Counted from the first letter of the stretch, positions 41,156-50,214 are shown. The stretch: DNA of 64,000 nt from Streptococcus downei MFe28 (GCF_900459175.1 NZ_UHFA01000002.1:806001-870000), one strand, 5' to 3'. Notes: generated by a model from the sequence alone, not told the origin. Translations and numbers: made by a program.

Positions 41156-42001
41156 ATGACACTAATTGCATTAACAGGAGTGACCGGCCATCTGGGTGGT
41201 CAGGTTGCCAAGCTCCTAGAGAGAAAAAATTTGAATTTGCGCTATTTGGCTAGACGGCCAGAGAAGGCCCCGAAGGTAGCAGGTGTCCCTGTTTTTCAGT
41301 CGGCCTATGACAGGTCTCAAGAGACCCTGGAAGCTCTTAGTGGTGTGGATGTGCTCCTTATGGTTTCAGCTAGTGAGAGTCTTAATCGTTTAGCTGAGCA
41401 CCGGGCCTTTATTGATAGTGCCAAGGAAGCGGGTGTTAAGCACATTGTCTACGCCTCTTTTTATAACGCCAGTCTACAGGCCACTTTTACCTATAGTCGC
41501 ACCCATGCAGCGACGGAAAACTATATCAAGGAGCGGGGTTTCACCTATACCTTTATCCGGGACAATTTTTACTTGGACTTTTTCCTTGAATTGGGACAAG
41601 TTTACGGAGAAATCAAGGGTCCTGCCGGAGATGGCAAGGTATCAGCGGTTGCCCGTCAGGATGTGGCTCAAGTTCTGGCTAAGATTTTGGAACATCCAAG
41701 CGACTGGGTCAATCAAACCCTAGATATGACAGGTCCAGAAGATCTGACCATGACACAGGTAACCGGTATTCTAAGCCAGGGTCTAGGAAAGACCGTTAGT
41801 TATATTCCAGAAACGGTAGAAGAGGCCTACCAGTCCCGTAAAGCTTGGCCAGCTGAGGACTGGGAATACGATGGTTGGGTGTCCACCTACACCGCTATCG
41901 CGGGAGGTGAACAGGCAGGTCTCAGCAAGGATGTCCAGCGTGTTTTGGGACGAGAACCAATCAGCTTGGCTGACTTGATTAAAGAGGCTACTCAAGAGTA
42001 G
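41156..42001 (+). CDS. NmrA-like NAD(P)-binding oxidoreductase
   Basis: 281 aa atypical SDR. The Rossmann motif is TGVTGHLGGQVAKLL at the N-terminus, and the catalytic YxxxK of classical SDRs is absent. GVDVLLMVSASES, GVKHIVYASFYNA and FIRDNFYLDFF place it with NmrA/QorB-type quinone or azo reductases. Extended -10 with TATAAT lies about 41121. The ribosome site is GTGAGGAGA. Role inferred as quinone/redox stress handling. Confidence 0.83.
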   Translation: MTLIALTGVTGHLGGQVAKLLERKNLNLRYLARRPEKAPKVAGVPVFQSAYDRSQETLEALSGVDVLLMVSASESLNRLAEHRAFIDSAKEAGVKHIVYASFYNASLQATFTYSRTHAATENYIKERGFTYTFIRDNFYLDFFLELGQVYGEIKGPAGDGKVSAVARQDVAQVLAKILEHPSDWVNQTLDMTGPEDLTMTQVTGILSQGLGKTVSYIPETVEEAYQSRKAWPAEDWEYDGWVSTYTAIAGGEQAGLSKDVQRVLGREPISLADLIKEATQE

Positions 42002-42186
42002 TCTCGAAGGGGAGAAGGTTGGAGCTGGTCTCTGATGATCTCGTGACTTTTAACACTTGGTTGTTAAACTGAAATCAGGAAGTCTAAGTAATTAATCGGG
42101 ATGATTTGTAACCTCGTTCGCTCTCTCGTATAGTGCCGCGGACTGTCAGATTATAACTGCCTTATCTAGCCTGATATAGAGCAAGT

Positions 42187-42217
42187 AAAAAACGTTGGAG
42201 TTTCTTCCAGCGTTTTT
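42187..42217. terminator. bidirectional terminator between NmrA-like gene and dhaM
   Basis: AAAAAACGTTGGA (42187-42199) pairs with TCCAGCGTTTTTG (42206-42217) with A and T runs on both sides. Confidence 0.85.
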
Positions 42218-42232
42218 GTTAGGATCTATGCC

Positions 42233-42607
42233 TTATTTATTGATGCTTAAGTCCGCTAGTTGTTTTCTAATCGTTTCCAAGTCTGCTCCTGCCTGCAAGA
42301 GTGCAGCGGCAGTATAGGCACCTTCAACAATAGGAACGGAATTGATGATGACTTCCTTGTCGGTGAAGTCAGCCACCATTTCCAGATTCATTTTGGCAGA
42401 GCCAAGGTCAAAGAAGGCTAAAAGAGTGTCCTTGTCATTTTCCTCAATTGCCCTTTGAACCTGGTCGAAAGAAGTGCCGATACCACCGTCTTTGGTTCCT
42501 CCGACATAGGTAATAGAAATGTCCTTAGCTACTTCGGAGATTAAGTCAATGACTCCTTGGGCAATATTTTTGGAGTGAGAAACGATGACGATTCCAAGAT
42601 TAGACAT
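42233..42607 (-). CDS. dhaM: PTS-dependent dihydroxyacetone kinase, phosphotransferase subunit DhaM
   Basis: 124 aa, an EIIA-mannose-type domain only, without the HPr and EI-like extensions seen in E. coli. The phosphorylated His is in IVIVSHSKNIAQGV (about residue 11). It takes phosphate from HPr and passes it to ADP bound on DhaL. It abuts dhaL with no gap (42607/42608). Confidence 0.93.
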   Translation of the reverse strand: MSNLGIVIVSHSKNIAQGVIDLISEVAKDISITYVGGTKDGGIGTSFDQVQRAIEENDKDTLLAFFDLGSAKMNLEMVADFTDKEVIINSVPIVEGAYTAAALLQAGADLETIRKQLADLSINK

Positions 42608-43186
42608 CTAGGCACCTCCAGCTTCTAAGAGGGCTTTAAAAAGCAGACCGGAAGAGTAGGAGCCGGGGTCAAGGTGACCAATGGAGCGCTCGCCGACATA
42701 GGAGGCCCGTCCCTTGGTGGCCTTCATATCCTTGCTGGCTTGGACCAGTTGGTCAATCCTTTCTTGAGTGAGGCTACCTTCTTTAAGGCTAGCAAGGACG
42801 CCAGACCAGACATCAACCATGGTTTTCTCATTGGTTGTAGCCTTGCCCCTTTTTTGAATCATTTTCAGCCCTGCCTGGACAAGACCAGCTAGGTCTGCTC
42901 CAGCTTGCTCAGCCTTGGTCATGCCCATAAAGGCAGAGCCATAGAGGGGCCCAGAAGCTCCGCCGACCTTACTTAGCAGTTGCATAGAAACTAATTTGAA
43001 GAGGTCACTGGTGCTTGCTGGCTGAGACTGGTCTATAGCTTCTACTACGGCAGTCATGCCTCTAGCCATATTGCTGCCATGATCACCGTCACCGATGGGG
43101 GTGTCTAATTCTGATAAATAATCTTTATGCTCTTGGATTTCTGCGTTAAAGGCTAGCATCCATTTTTTTGCGATAGTAACATCCAT
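42608..43186 (-). CDS. dhaL: dihydroxyacetone kinase subunit DhaL
   Basis: 192 aa ADP-binding subunit. The nucleotide/Mg site is LDTPIGDGDHGSNMARGM (about residues 25-42), then GGASGPLYG and RASYVGERSIGHLDPGS. With DhaK and DhaM it phosphorylates dihydroxyacetone using PEP. Second gene of dhaKLM on the minus strand. Confidence 0.95.
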   Translation of the reverse strand: MDVTIAKKWMLAFNAEIQEHKDYLSELDTPIGDGDHGSNMARGMTAVVEAIDQSQPASTSDLFKLVSMQLLSKVGGASGPLYGSAFMGMTKAEQAGADLAGLVQAGLKMIQKRGKATTNEKTMVDVWSGVLASLKEGSLTQERIDQLVQASKDMKATKGRASYVGERSIGHLDPGSYSSGLLFKALLEAGGA

Positions 43187-43222
43187 TAGGGGATTCCTTT
43201 CTTGTTGTTTAAATGCTTGGTC

Positions 43223-44212
43223 TTACCAGGCAATGGTTTCAACGGGGCATTCTAAGGCCTTTTGCCAGCTGTCATCTTCCAGCTTAATGAGCGTTAGAGA
43301 AAGGCCAGCCATATCCAGGGAAGTCATATAGTTGCCCAATTTTTTATAAGTAATGCTCAAGCCTCTTTCTTCTAGGAGGCTAGCCACATCATTGGCAAAA
43401 ATGTATTGCTCCATCAGTGGGGTTGCCCCCATACCATTGATTAAGATACCGAACTTGTCACCGGCCTTGGCTTGGAAGGAGTCGGTTAACTTACTGACCA
43501 ATTCCTTGGCTAATTCTTTAGAGGTCTGCATTTTTTCCCTACGGTAACCAGGTTCACCATGGATGCCGATACCAAATTCAATTTCATCCTCAGCCAGAAC
43601 GAAGCCAGGTTTGCCAACTTCGGGTACCGTAGCGCCGCTTAGGGCTAGACCAATGGTGTGAATATTTTTAACGACCTGATCCGCTAGGGCCTTGATGGCT
43701 TCCAGGGATTGACCAGACCTTGCAGCCTCTCCTAAAATCTTGTGAACCAGGATAGTCCCAGCAACGCCCCGCCGTCCTTGGGTGTAGAGGCTATCCTCAA
43801 CAGCGATATCATCATCAACAATGACACTAGCCACCGGAATACCTTCCATTTCTGCCATATCTTGAGCCATTTCAAAATTCATAACATCACCAGAGTAATT
43901 CTTGATGACCATGAAGACCCCAGCCCCTTCATCAGCTTCCTTGATAGCTTGGAAGACCTGGTCGGGAGTTGGTGAGGTGAATACCGCCCCACAAACGGCA
44001 GCTGACAACATCCCTTGACCAACAAAGCCAGCATGAGCAGGCTCGTGGCCACTACCACCACCAGAGATAAGGCCGACCTTGCCAGATTTTTGGGCATTTC
44101 TAGCTATAATGTCAAAGCTCTCAACCCGATGGACCAAATGGCTGTGGACATAAGCTAGGCCATCCAGCATTTCTGTGACCACATTGCTAGGCTGATTGAT
44201 AATTTTTTTCAT
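43223..44212 (-). CDS. dhaK: dihydroxyacetone kinase subunit DhaK
   Basis: 329 aa substrate-binding subunit. Dihydroxyacetone is held covalently by the His in [14 protein letters not shown] (about residue 217). [17 protein letters not shown] and [16 protein letters not shown] are also conserved. First gene of the operon; AAAGGAGGA precedes the ATG on the minus strand. A -10 TATAAT (44331-44336, minus) and a cre-like site (44296-44309) indicate CcpA control. The downstream product enters glycolysis as dihydroxyacetone phosphate. Confidence 0.96.
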   Translation of the reverse strand: MKKIINQPSNVVTEMLDGLAYVHSHLVHRVESFDIIARNAQKSGKVGLISGGGSGHEPAHAGFVGQGMLSAAVCGAVFTSPTPDQVFQAIKEADEGAGVFMVIKNYSGDVMNFEMAQDMAEMEGIPVASVIVDDDIAVEDSLYTQGRRGVAGTILVHKILGEAARSGQSLEAIKALADQVVKNIHTIGLALSGATVPEVGKPGFVLAEDEIEFGIGIHGEPGYRREKMQTSKELAKELVSKLTDSFQAKAGDKFGILINGMGATPLMEQYIFANDVASLLEERGLSITYKKLGNYMTSLDMAGLSLTLIKLEDDSWQKALECPVETIAW

Positions 44213-44295
44213 GAGAAATCCTCCTTTTAAAGGTAAACTTGATGTTAATAGGAATCCCTAACTGAGACTTAGTCTGTTTGGCTAAGACTTGATTG

Positions 44296-44336
44296 TGAAT
44301 TCGTTTACATGCTTACCTTCATTATAAAATCTAATT
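44296..44336 (-). promoter_or_regulatory. dhaK promoter with downstream cre site
   Basis: Minus-strand -10 TATAAT at 44331-44336. TGAATTCGTTTACA at 44296-44309 matches cre (TGWAANCGNTNWCA) at 13 of 14 positions and lies just after the expected start, where CcpA would block elongation. Confidence 0.6.
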
Positions 44337-44365
44337 GCTATCTAGGCAAGGATTAGCCTTCTTTC

Positions 44366-44449
44366 TGATTGGGTGCTAAGTTCTCAAAGTAAGTTCTAGT
44401 TAATGTCCAAAACTAGAACTTTGTCTGAGAATTTAGCTTTTTGATTGGG
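44366..44449. repeat. palindromic insertion flanked by 8-bp direct repeats
   Basis: TGATTGGG occurs at 44366-44373 and 44442-44449. Between them is a long hairpin: 12-bp GCTAAGTTCTCA with TGAGAATTTAGC (44375-44386, 44426-44437), a 4x4 internal loop, and 11-bp AAGTTCTAGTT with AACTAGAACTT (44391-44401, 44411-44421). It has the form of a tiny non-autonomous element with a target duplication. It lies between divergent dhaK and yebC. Its plus-strand T run could also terminate transcription, although no plus-strand gene precedes it. Confidence 0.7.
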
Positions 44450-44592
44450 CCAAGAATCATACAAGAAATTCTTAACTAGGAAAGCTGGCTTTCATCAGAT
44501 TAGGCTAGTAAAGAGCTCAATTTTCTCTTCTAGGCTTGGCTTTTGAGCGCCACTTGAAGGTTATCGTCCTACCTTGCTTTTTAGGGGCTGAC

Positions 44593-44600
44593 TTGCTATA
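44593..44600 (+). promoter_or_regulatory. yebC promoter (-10)
   Basis: TGCTATAAT with TATAAT at about 44595-44600, some 85 bp before the yebC start. Confidence 0.6.
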
Positions 44601-44682
44601 ATAGCTTAGGATTTAGCTGGACTTCCTTCTTAGAAATTCAGCCTAATGAGATATAGAAATATGATAAAAAGGAGATTTACCC

Positions 44683-45402
44683 ATGGGACGTAAATGGGCC
44701 AATATTGTTGCTAAGAAAACTGCTAAAGATGGTGCTAACTCAAAGGTTTACGCTAAGTTTGGTGTTGAAATTTATGCGGCTGCCAAGCAAGGGGAGCCAG
44801 ATCCAGAGTCTAACTCAACTTTGAAATTTGTTTTGGAGCGGGCTAAGCAAGCGCAAGTACCTAAGCACGTTATTGATAAGGCCATTGACAAGGCCAAGGG
44901 GAATACCGATGAGACCTTTGTTGAAGGGCGCTATGAAGGTTTTGGGCCAAACGGTTCAATGATTATCGTTGATACTCTTACATCAAATGTTAATCGGACA
45001 GCGGCTAATGTTCGTTCTGCCTTCGGTAAGAATGGTGGGAATATGGGAGCTTCTGGTTCGGTTTCTTATATGTTTGACCGCAAGGGTGTCATTGTTTTCA
45101 AGGGTGACGATGCCGATAGCATTTTTGAGCAACTCTTGGAAGCTGATGTTGATGTTGATGATGTTGAAGCAGAAGATGGCTCCATTACCGTTTACACCGC
45201 CCCAACTGATCTCCACAAGGGAATGGAAGCCCTGCGGGCCAACGGTGTGGAAGAATTCCAAGTTACCGAATTAGAAATGATTCCGCAATCTGAAGTTCAA
45301 CTGTCTGGCGAAGATTTAGAAGTCTTCCAAGGTTTAATTGACGTTCTCGAAGACGACGAAGATGTCCAAAAGGTCTACCACAACGTGGATCTTGGGGAAT
45401 AA
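44683..45402 (+). CDS. yebC: YebC/PmpR (TACO1) family protein
   Basis: 239 aa. The N-terminal [21 protein letters not shown] is family-typical of the Firmicute YeeN subgroup, followed by [21 protein letters not shown] and [14 protein letters not shown]. Once called a transcription regulator, the family is now linked to relieving ribosome stalling in some bacteria and mitochondria. Strong ribosome site AAAGGAGA. A terminator follows. Confidence 0.95.
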   Translation: MGRKWANIVAKKTAKDGANSKVYAKFGVEIYAAAKQGEPDPESNSTLKFVLERAKQAQVPKHVIDKAIDKAKGNTDETFVEGRYEGFGPNGSMIIVDTLTSNVNRTAANVRSAFGKNGGNMGASGSVSYMFDRKGVIVFKGDDADSIFEQLLEADVDVDDVEAEDGSITVYTAPTDLHKGMEALRANGVEEFQVTELEMIPQSEVQLSGEDLEVFQGLIDVLEDDEDVQKVYHNVDLGE

Positions 45403-45425
45403 TAAAGTTCTCATATCAATTTAAA

Positions 45426-45449
45426 GGTTGGGTTATCCCAGCTTTTTTT
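45426..45449 (+). terminator. terminator after yebC
   Basis: GGTTGGG (45426-45432) pairs with CCCAGCT (45437-45443), followed by TTTTTT. Confidence 0.85.
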
Positions 45450-45502
45450 CGTGCAAAAAAGACCCAAACAGGCCTTTTAAGATGATTATCGTTATTTGGA
45501 TT

Positions 45503-46864
45503 TCAGGATTTTGTCATTGTTAATCTAGCAATTATCATATCTTTTAGGCTGAGTATTACTAAAACCACTGTCATCGTCCAAGCAATCCGAGTTGCTAATA
45601 AAAGATTGTTGGGCCAGAGATTTAAACAGGTTGCTCCAATTGCTGAACCGCAGAAAATAGCAACATTCTGAACCATGCGTTGAAGGGCGCCTGCACCACC
45701 TTGCATTTCTATAGGACTTGCCTGCATGATACTAGCAATATTAGCGGGTTGGAAGTAGCCACCACCAACACCATAAATGAATAGACCAAGAGTAAAGAGG
45801 GGATAAGGCCACTTTGGAGATAAGATTAACAAGAAAATCAAGGATAGACAGATGATACCTAGTCCTAAACGACTAAAGAAAATATTCTTACTCCCATCGT
45901 TTAATTTACCAGAGACCCGTGAAAATAAGACTAATCCAACTGGTGCACCTAGAACGAGAAAACCTGTCAGTCCGAAACCTAAGTGATACAATTGCTCGAA
46001 GATAAAAGGGGGGAGTAAAAATATAACTGCTGAAGCAAAACCAAAGGCAATTGTCTGTAATAAGTAAGATAAGAGCTTGGAATTTGCTCTGAGCTCTCTA
46101 ACATTAATTAGGGAAGTGGCTTTCTTGGTTTCGACTCGATATAGTAGCCCACCAATTAATAAGCTGATGGCAATTAAAACGAGACTGATTACCAATAATT
46201 TTGGCTTACTCAATAAAGATAACCCTAACAAAAGGAAAACTAGCATGACTGCATTGATAATTGTGCCTTCTCTGTCTAATTTTTGATTTGTAGTATTTTC
46301 AGAAATCTTATTAAGAAGGTAGTGATTAATAAGGATAGCTATGATTGCAAATGGAACATTAATCCAAAAAATGAAACGCCAAATATTTAGAGAAAGTAGT
46401 ATTCCTCCCAAGGAGGGTCCTAATACAGGACCAAGCCCTATCATAACGCCTAAGATACTAATAGAACTATTTTTAGTTTCTTCCGAGACTAATGTTGTAA
46501 TTAGCGCAGCAGATGTAGCTTGTAAGGCGGCGGCTCCAATTCCTTGGATGATACGACCAACGATAAGCCAACTAATGCTATTAGAAAATCCGCAAAAGAG
46601 AGAGCTTAGACCAAATAGAACAAAACCTAAGTAAGAAATTTTCAATTTTCCAAGTTTATCACTAAAAACTCCCAGAGGTAGTATAAAAATAGCCAATGCC
46701 AAAGAGTATCCTGTTACAGCGAAGGCAGTAATACTAGTAGTTGTTTGAAAATGCACTTTTAAAAAAGATAAGGCCACATTGATAATCCCTGTATCCAAGG
46801 TTGAGAGCAACATTCCAAGTCCAGCAATAGTTGTTATGAGTGTGTCCGTCATTCTTCTACTCAT
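45503..46864 (-). CDS. MFS transporter, DHA2-like drug exporter
   Basis: 453 aa. About 14 hydrophobic helices are expected; helix 1 has GMLLSTLDTGIINVAL (DHA2 motif D1 LDxTIVNVALP-like), and motif A is GVFSDKLGKLKI. GLGPVLGPSLGGILL is motif C of antiporters. A proton-driven efflux pump of unknown substrate. Divergent from the ArsR-type regulator at 47028, which probably represses it. AT-richer than its neighbours, suggesting acquisition as a module. Confidence 0.9.
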   Translation of the reverse strand: MSRRMTDTLITTIAGLGMLLSTLDTGIINVALSFLKVHFQTTTSITAFAVTGYSLALAIFILPLGVFSDKLGKLKISYLGFVLFGLSSLFCGFSNSISWLIVGRIIQGIGAAALQATSAALITTLVSEETKNSSISILGVMIGLGPVLGPSLGGILLSLNIWRFIFWINVPFAIIAILINHYLLNKISENTTNQKLDREGTIINAVMLVFLLLGLSLLSKPKLLVISLVLIAISLLIGGLLYRVETKKATSLINVRELRANSKLLSYLLQTIAFGFASAVIFLLPPFIFEQLYHLGFGLTGFLVLGAPVGLVLFSRVSGKLNDGSKNIFFSRLGLGIICLSLIFLLILSPKWPYPLFTLGLFIYGVGGGYFQPANIASIMQASPIEMQGGAGALQRMVQNVAIFCGSAIGATCLNLWPNNLLLATRIAWTMTVVLVILSLKDMIIARLTMTKS

Positions 46865-47027
46865 TAGTTGTCCTCCCTTTCACTAGTTTCGGCTCTAGAT
46901 ACTAGATGTTTACTATCATGAATCATATCATCTTACTCCTTTTCATAAAATTATAGACATGATACAATGAAAGAAAATGATAATCAATCGATTCTAAGAA
47001 TTTCGAATTGTTGGGAGAGGTTAACCT
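46865..47027. promoter_or_regulatory. divergent promoters of MFS and ArsR-type genes
   Basis: Plus-strand extended -10 TGATACAAT (TACAAT 46963-46968) with TTTCAT 16 bp upstream. Minus-strand TATAAT at 46950-46955. The two promoters overlap back to back, so one bound regulator could block both. Repeated ATCAT words (46917-46932) may be part of the operator. Confidence 0.55.
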
Positions 47028-48125
47028 ATGGCTATTACTATCCAATTTAGTGATTATGCCCTTAAAACGGATGAGACATTGACACAAAAGGTACAATTCG
47101 TCTACTCTCCACTAAATGAGCTTTTCAGAAGTTTGCATGTTTTGTTGAATCCTCGACATCATGGAACCAATATTGATTGGGTTATAAGAGTGCAAGAGAA
47201 ATTATCCGACGACTTCTATGAAAAACTTCATTATTTTCAACCTTTTTACGAACTTGGAGTTCCACCAATTTTATTTTGCAATTTCCGATATCATGCGACA
47301 ACGATTGATGAAGAAGTACAAAATCTAAAAGAATTTCTTTCGGAGTCAGCCATCACTAATTTAATCGAGCAACTGGAAAAAGTGACTAACGATCGGGAAA
47401 ATTCTTTTATTCCTCAATTGGCAAAAGGGTTGGAGTGGAAGGATTTTTCATTGAGTAATGATAAGCGTTTGCTTAATGATTTAAAGCTAAATCCTTCTGA
47501 GGTTTTTCAAACCTTTTTTGAATTTATTGATTGGTACAGACGAGAAATTTTTGATGATACTTGGGAAGAAAAATCCATTCAGCAAAAAATATTGATTGAA
47601 ATTCAGAAGCAGTCTTCCTTTTTGAGAAGGCATGGTTTGGTGGAAATGTTTAACCACCTGCAAGTTGAACGTATACGTTGGAAGAAGGAAAAGCTGGTCA
47701 TTGTTAAGCCTTTTGCTCAAGAACTTCAGCTGGAAGATAGTGATTCAATCGTGCTACTACCTAGCTATTTTATATGGCCACATTTATTTGTTGAACCTTT
47801 TAATCAGGGGGTCGCTATTACTTATGATATTACAGATCAAGCCAATTACTATAGTTCAACTCCAGAAGATTTAGTAACGATTTTTAAAGCTTTAAGTGAC
47901 CCGATACGCTTACAAATTATGAACTATCTGATAGATAAGCCAAGTACGACCCAATCTTTGTCACAAATCTTATTATTAAGTAATTCAAGTATTTCCAGAC
48001 ACTTACAAATTTTGAAAGAAGCAAAGTTGTTAAAAATAAAGAAGGCTAAAAAATTCGTCCTTTATGAGCCTACGGAATTAGTAACGCAGTTGATGCCAGA
48101 TTTCTATAAATACTTCAAAAATTAA
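47028..48125 (+). CDS. ArsR-type HTH regulator with large N-terminal domain
   Basis: 365 aa. Residues 1 to about 275 form a domain of the type found in ArsR regulators I recall as DUF5937. The last 85 residues carry the ArsR winged HTH: IFKALSDPIRLQIMNYLID, then QSLSQILLLSNSSISRHLQILKEAKL. No metal-binding CVC motif is seen. It is transcribed away from the MFS exporter and is its likely regulator. AGAGG precedes the ATG. AT-rich like its partner. Confidence 0.82.
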   Translation: MAITIQFSDYALKTDETLTQKVQFVYSPLNELFRSLHVLLNPRHHGTNIDWVIRVQEKLSDDFYEKLHYFQPFYELGVPPILFCNFRYHATTIDEEVQNLKEFLSESAITNLIEQLEKVTNDRENSFIPQLAKGLEWKDFSLSNDKRLLNDLKLNPSEVFQTFFEFIDWYRREIFDDTWEEKSIQQKILIEIQKQSSFLRRHGLVEMFNHLQVERIRWKKEKLVIVKPFAQELQLEDSDSIVLLPSYFIWPHLFVEPFNQGVAITYDITDQANYYSSTPEDLVTIFKALSDPIRLQIMNYLIDKPSTTQSLSQILLLSNSSISRHLQILKEAKLLKIKKAKKFVLYEPTELVTQLMPDFYKYFKN

Positions 48126-48318
48126 CTAAGGTGATGATAGTTAAGGTAATCTTGCAAATAAAATCTATTGTGTTAGGCGGAGTATTTCTAACCCAGATTG
48201 AAATGGAAGGAGCTCTGAATCGTCACCTGTCAGAGAAAGCGATTGAGTATTTAACAAGTAATCCTGAAATTATCTTATTTCATTTCTATGGGAGAAAATA
48301 CTACAAGTGGACTCAATT

Positions 48319-48456
48319 GATACTTTCGCTGTAGTGGTATTATTAGCAACGACTCTTTTCGTTGCTAATAATGGATTTTTTGAGACCTTTGGCTCAAAAA
48401 ATAGGATTGGAACGCCAACGGCGGTCGCTTTCGTCCGCACTACCTAAGAAAGTATC
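48319..48456 (+). repeat. MITE-like 138-bp element, copy 1
   Basis: Terminal inverted repeats GATACTTTC...GTAGTG and CACTAC...GAAAGTATC. Interior hairpins include TTATTAGCAAC/GTTGCTAATAA, TTTTTTGAG/CTCAAAAAA and CGCC/GGCG. A second copy is at 62580-62716. It lies in the 540-bp gap between the ArsR-type gene and the CBS gene. Confidence 0.88.
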
Positions 48457-48576
48457 AAAATAATAAATTTGACTTTAAACAAGTATACTTTCTGAAAATG
48501 TCGAATGGCAATTTGGCCATCTCAATAAGAATCGACTAAAAGATGTTAAAAATCACTTGAAAAAATCATGAAAATC

Positions 48577-48606
48577 TTGAAACCGTTCCCAAAAAAGTGC
48601 TATAAT
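48577..48606 (+). promoter_or_regulatory. promoter of the CBS-ACT gene
   Basis: -35 TTGAAA (48577-48582), 18-bp spacer, extended -10 TGCTATAAT (TATAAT 48601-48606). Confidence 0.7.
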
Positions 48607-48668
48607 AAGGCCAAGAAGATTTAATGTATTTCCTATTTTGATTAGAAAATAAGCGAGGTTGATAGCTT

Positions 48669-49328
48669 ATGGCTGTTAAAGATTTTATGACACGAAAGGT
48701 CGTCTATGTATCTCCAGATACGACGGTTGCCCATGCAGCGGATATTATGCGCGAGCAGGGTCTGCGGCGTCTACCTGTGATTGAGGATGATAAGCTGGTT
48801 GGGATTGTGACGGCTGGAACCATGGCAGAAAATAGTCCCTCCAAGGCAACTAGCCTATCTATTTATGAAATGAACTACCTGCTCAATAAGACCAAGATTC
48901 GAGACATCATGATTAAGGATGTCATCACGGTTTCCCCTTTTGCTAGCGTGGAAGACGCCATTTATCTAATGATGACCCACAAGGTTGGGGTACTTCCTGT
49001 TGAAGAAAATGGCATGGTTTCAGGGATTATCACTGATAAGGATATTTTCCGGACCTTCCTAGAAGTCTCTGGTTATGGTGAAGAAGGCGTGCGTGTCCGG
49101 ATTTTGGCGGATGATAGCGTTGGTGTTCTGGAGAAAATTGTCAGCACTATTGCCAAGGAAGGCCTCAATATTCGCCGGACGGTCATCGCTGGGGCCAAAC
49201 ATGGTCAGGTTGTCAATGAGATCCAGATTGATGGCAAGGTTGATACTGCTGACCTCAAGGCCAAGCTGGAAGCGGCTGGTTTGACGGTCGATGATATTCA
49301 GGAAACTCATGCTAAAGCCTTATTTTAA
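48669..49328 (+). CDS. CBS-domain and ACT-domain protein
   Basis: 219 aa. Two CBS domains (about 7-60 and 78-133: MTRKVVYVSPDTTVAHAADI, IMIKDVITVSPFASVEDAIYL) are followed by an ACT domain (about 145-215: VRVRILADDSVGVLEKIVST). CBS pairs bind adenosyl nucleotides and ACT domains bind amino acids, so a ligand-sensing regulatory role is inferred, akin to AcuB-like proteins. Substrate or partner unknown. It precedes the tmk cluster but has its own promoter. Confidence 0.88.
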   Translation: MAVKDFMTRKVVYVSPDTTVAHAADIMREQGLRRLPVIEDDKLVGIVTAGTMAENSPSKATSLSIYEMNYLLNKTKIRDIMIKDVITVSPFASVEDAIYLMMTHKVGVLPVEENGMVSGIITDKDIFRTFLEVSGYGEEGVRVRILADDSVGVLEKIVSTIAKEGLNIRRTVIAGAKHGQVVNEIQIDGKVDTADLKAKLEAAGLTVDDIQETHAKALF

Positions 49329-49380
49329 GGAAGCTTAGAGGCCTAATTTTGGCGGGATCTTGACATATGTATTTGGGCTA

Positions 49381-49484
49381 ATACTCAATAAAAATCAAAA
49401 GTATCCGAGGCAACGAACTGCAGACAGTACTTGGGTACGACAAAGTGAGTTAACGATGGATAGTTTTGATTTTTGAAGAGTATA
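49381..49484 (-). repeat. BOX-like repeat element, copy 3, short form
   Basis: It starts ATACTCAATAAAAATCAAAA and ends TTTTGATTTTTGAAGAGTAT, same orientation as copy 2. AAAGTGAGTTAACGATGGAT is shared with copy 2. It lacks the internal hairpin modules. Confidence 0.8.
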
Positions 49485-49508
49485 AAGGTCTTAATGAGGT
49501 CATATTTT

Positions 49509-49541
49509 AAAAACTGGTGGGAGCAATCTCACCAGTTTTTT
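49509..49541 (+). terminator. terminator before tmk
   Basis: AAAACTGGTG with CACCAGTTTT (49509-49538, inner GAG/CTC) and a T run. It belongs to the CBS-ACT transcript and sits directly before the tmk promoter. Confidence 0.8.
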
Positions 49542-49549
49542 GGTAAAAT
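49541..49549 (+). promoter_or_regulatory. extended -10 promoter of tmk
   Basis: TGGTAAAAT (TAAAAT 49544-49549) lies 9 bp before the tmk ATG at 49559. No Shine-Dalgarno precedes the ATG, so the mRNA may be nearly leaderless. Confidence 0.5.
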
Positions 49550-49558
49550 AAAGATACT

Positions 49559-50212
49559 ATGAAGAATCTGAACACGCAAAAAGGAGGGTATTTGATTACC
49601 CTTGAGGGACCTGATGGGGCTGGTAAGACCAGTGTCCTAGAAAGGTTGGTCCCCTTATTAGAAGCTCAAGGCCATCAAGTCGTGACGACTCGAGAACCTG
49701 GCGGCGTTGCTATAGCCGAGAGCATTAGGGAAGTCATCTTGGATGTCAAAAATACGGCCATGGATGAAAAGACCGAGCTCCTGCTATATATTGCTGCTCG
49801 TCGTCAGCACTTTGTTGAAAAGGTTCTGCCAGATCTGGCGCAAGGAAAGCTAGTTCTGGTGGACCGCTTTATTGATAGCTCGGTAGCCTATCAGGGTTAT
49901 GGGCGTGGCCTCTCGGTGACAGATATTGACTGGCTCAATGACTATGCTATTGAAGACACCAAACCAGACTTGACCCTGCTTTTTGATTTGCCGTCTGAGC
50001 TGGGTTTGGCTCGGATTGAACAGGCTGAGGTTCGGGAAGTTAATCGTTTGGATTTGGAAAAATTGGACATGCACCAACGCGTGCGGCAGGGCTATTTGGA
50101 GCTAGCCAAGAGTCAGCCTGAGCGAATCAAGGTCATTGATGCGGCCCAAGAGTTAGAAAAGGTGGTTGCGGATGCTCTTTCGACTATCCAGCTGGCACTG
50201 GCAAAGGACTAA
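49559..50212 (+). CDS. tmk: thymidylate kinase
   Basis: 217 aa. It phosphorylates dTMP to dTDP. P-loop [10 protein letters not shown] (about residues 15-24), substrate motif VTTREPGG, and [18 protein letters not shown]. The ATG at 49559 gives an N-terminus about five residues longer than usual. A TTG at 49592 behind AAAGGAGGG is possible but only 3 bp from the site and would leave almost no N-terminal strand. It starts the conserved tmk-holB-ricT-yabA-rsmI cluster. Confidence 0.94.
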   Translation: MKNLNTQKGGYLITLEGPDGAGKTSVLERLVPLLEAQGHQVVTTREPGGVAIAESIREVILDVKNTAMDEKTELLLYIAARRQHFVEKVLPDLAQGKLVLVDRFIDSSVAYQGYGRGLSVTDIDWLNDYAIEDTKPDLTLLFDLPSELGLARIEQAEVREVNRLDLEKLDMHQRVRQGYLELAKSQPERIKVIDAAQELEKVVADALSTIQLALAKD

Positions 50213-50214
50213 GG

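Noticed and set aside
48131..48334. 67-codon ORF after the ArsR-type gene
   Set aside because: It runs into the MITE-like element, has no recognisable domain and only a poorly placed AAGGTG; probably chance.
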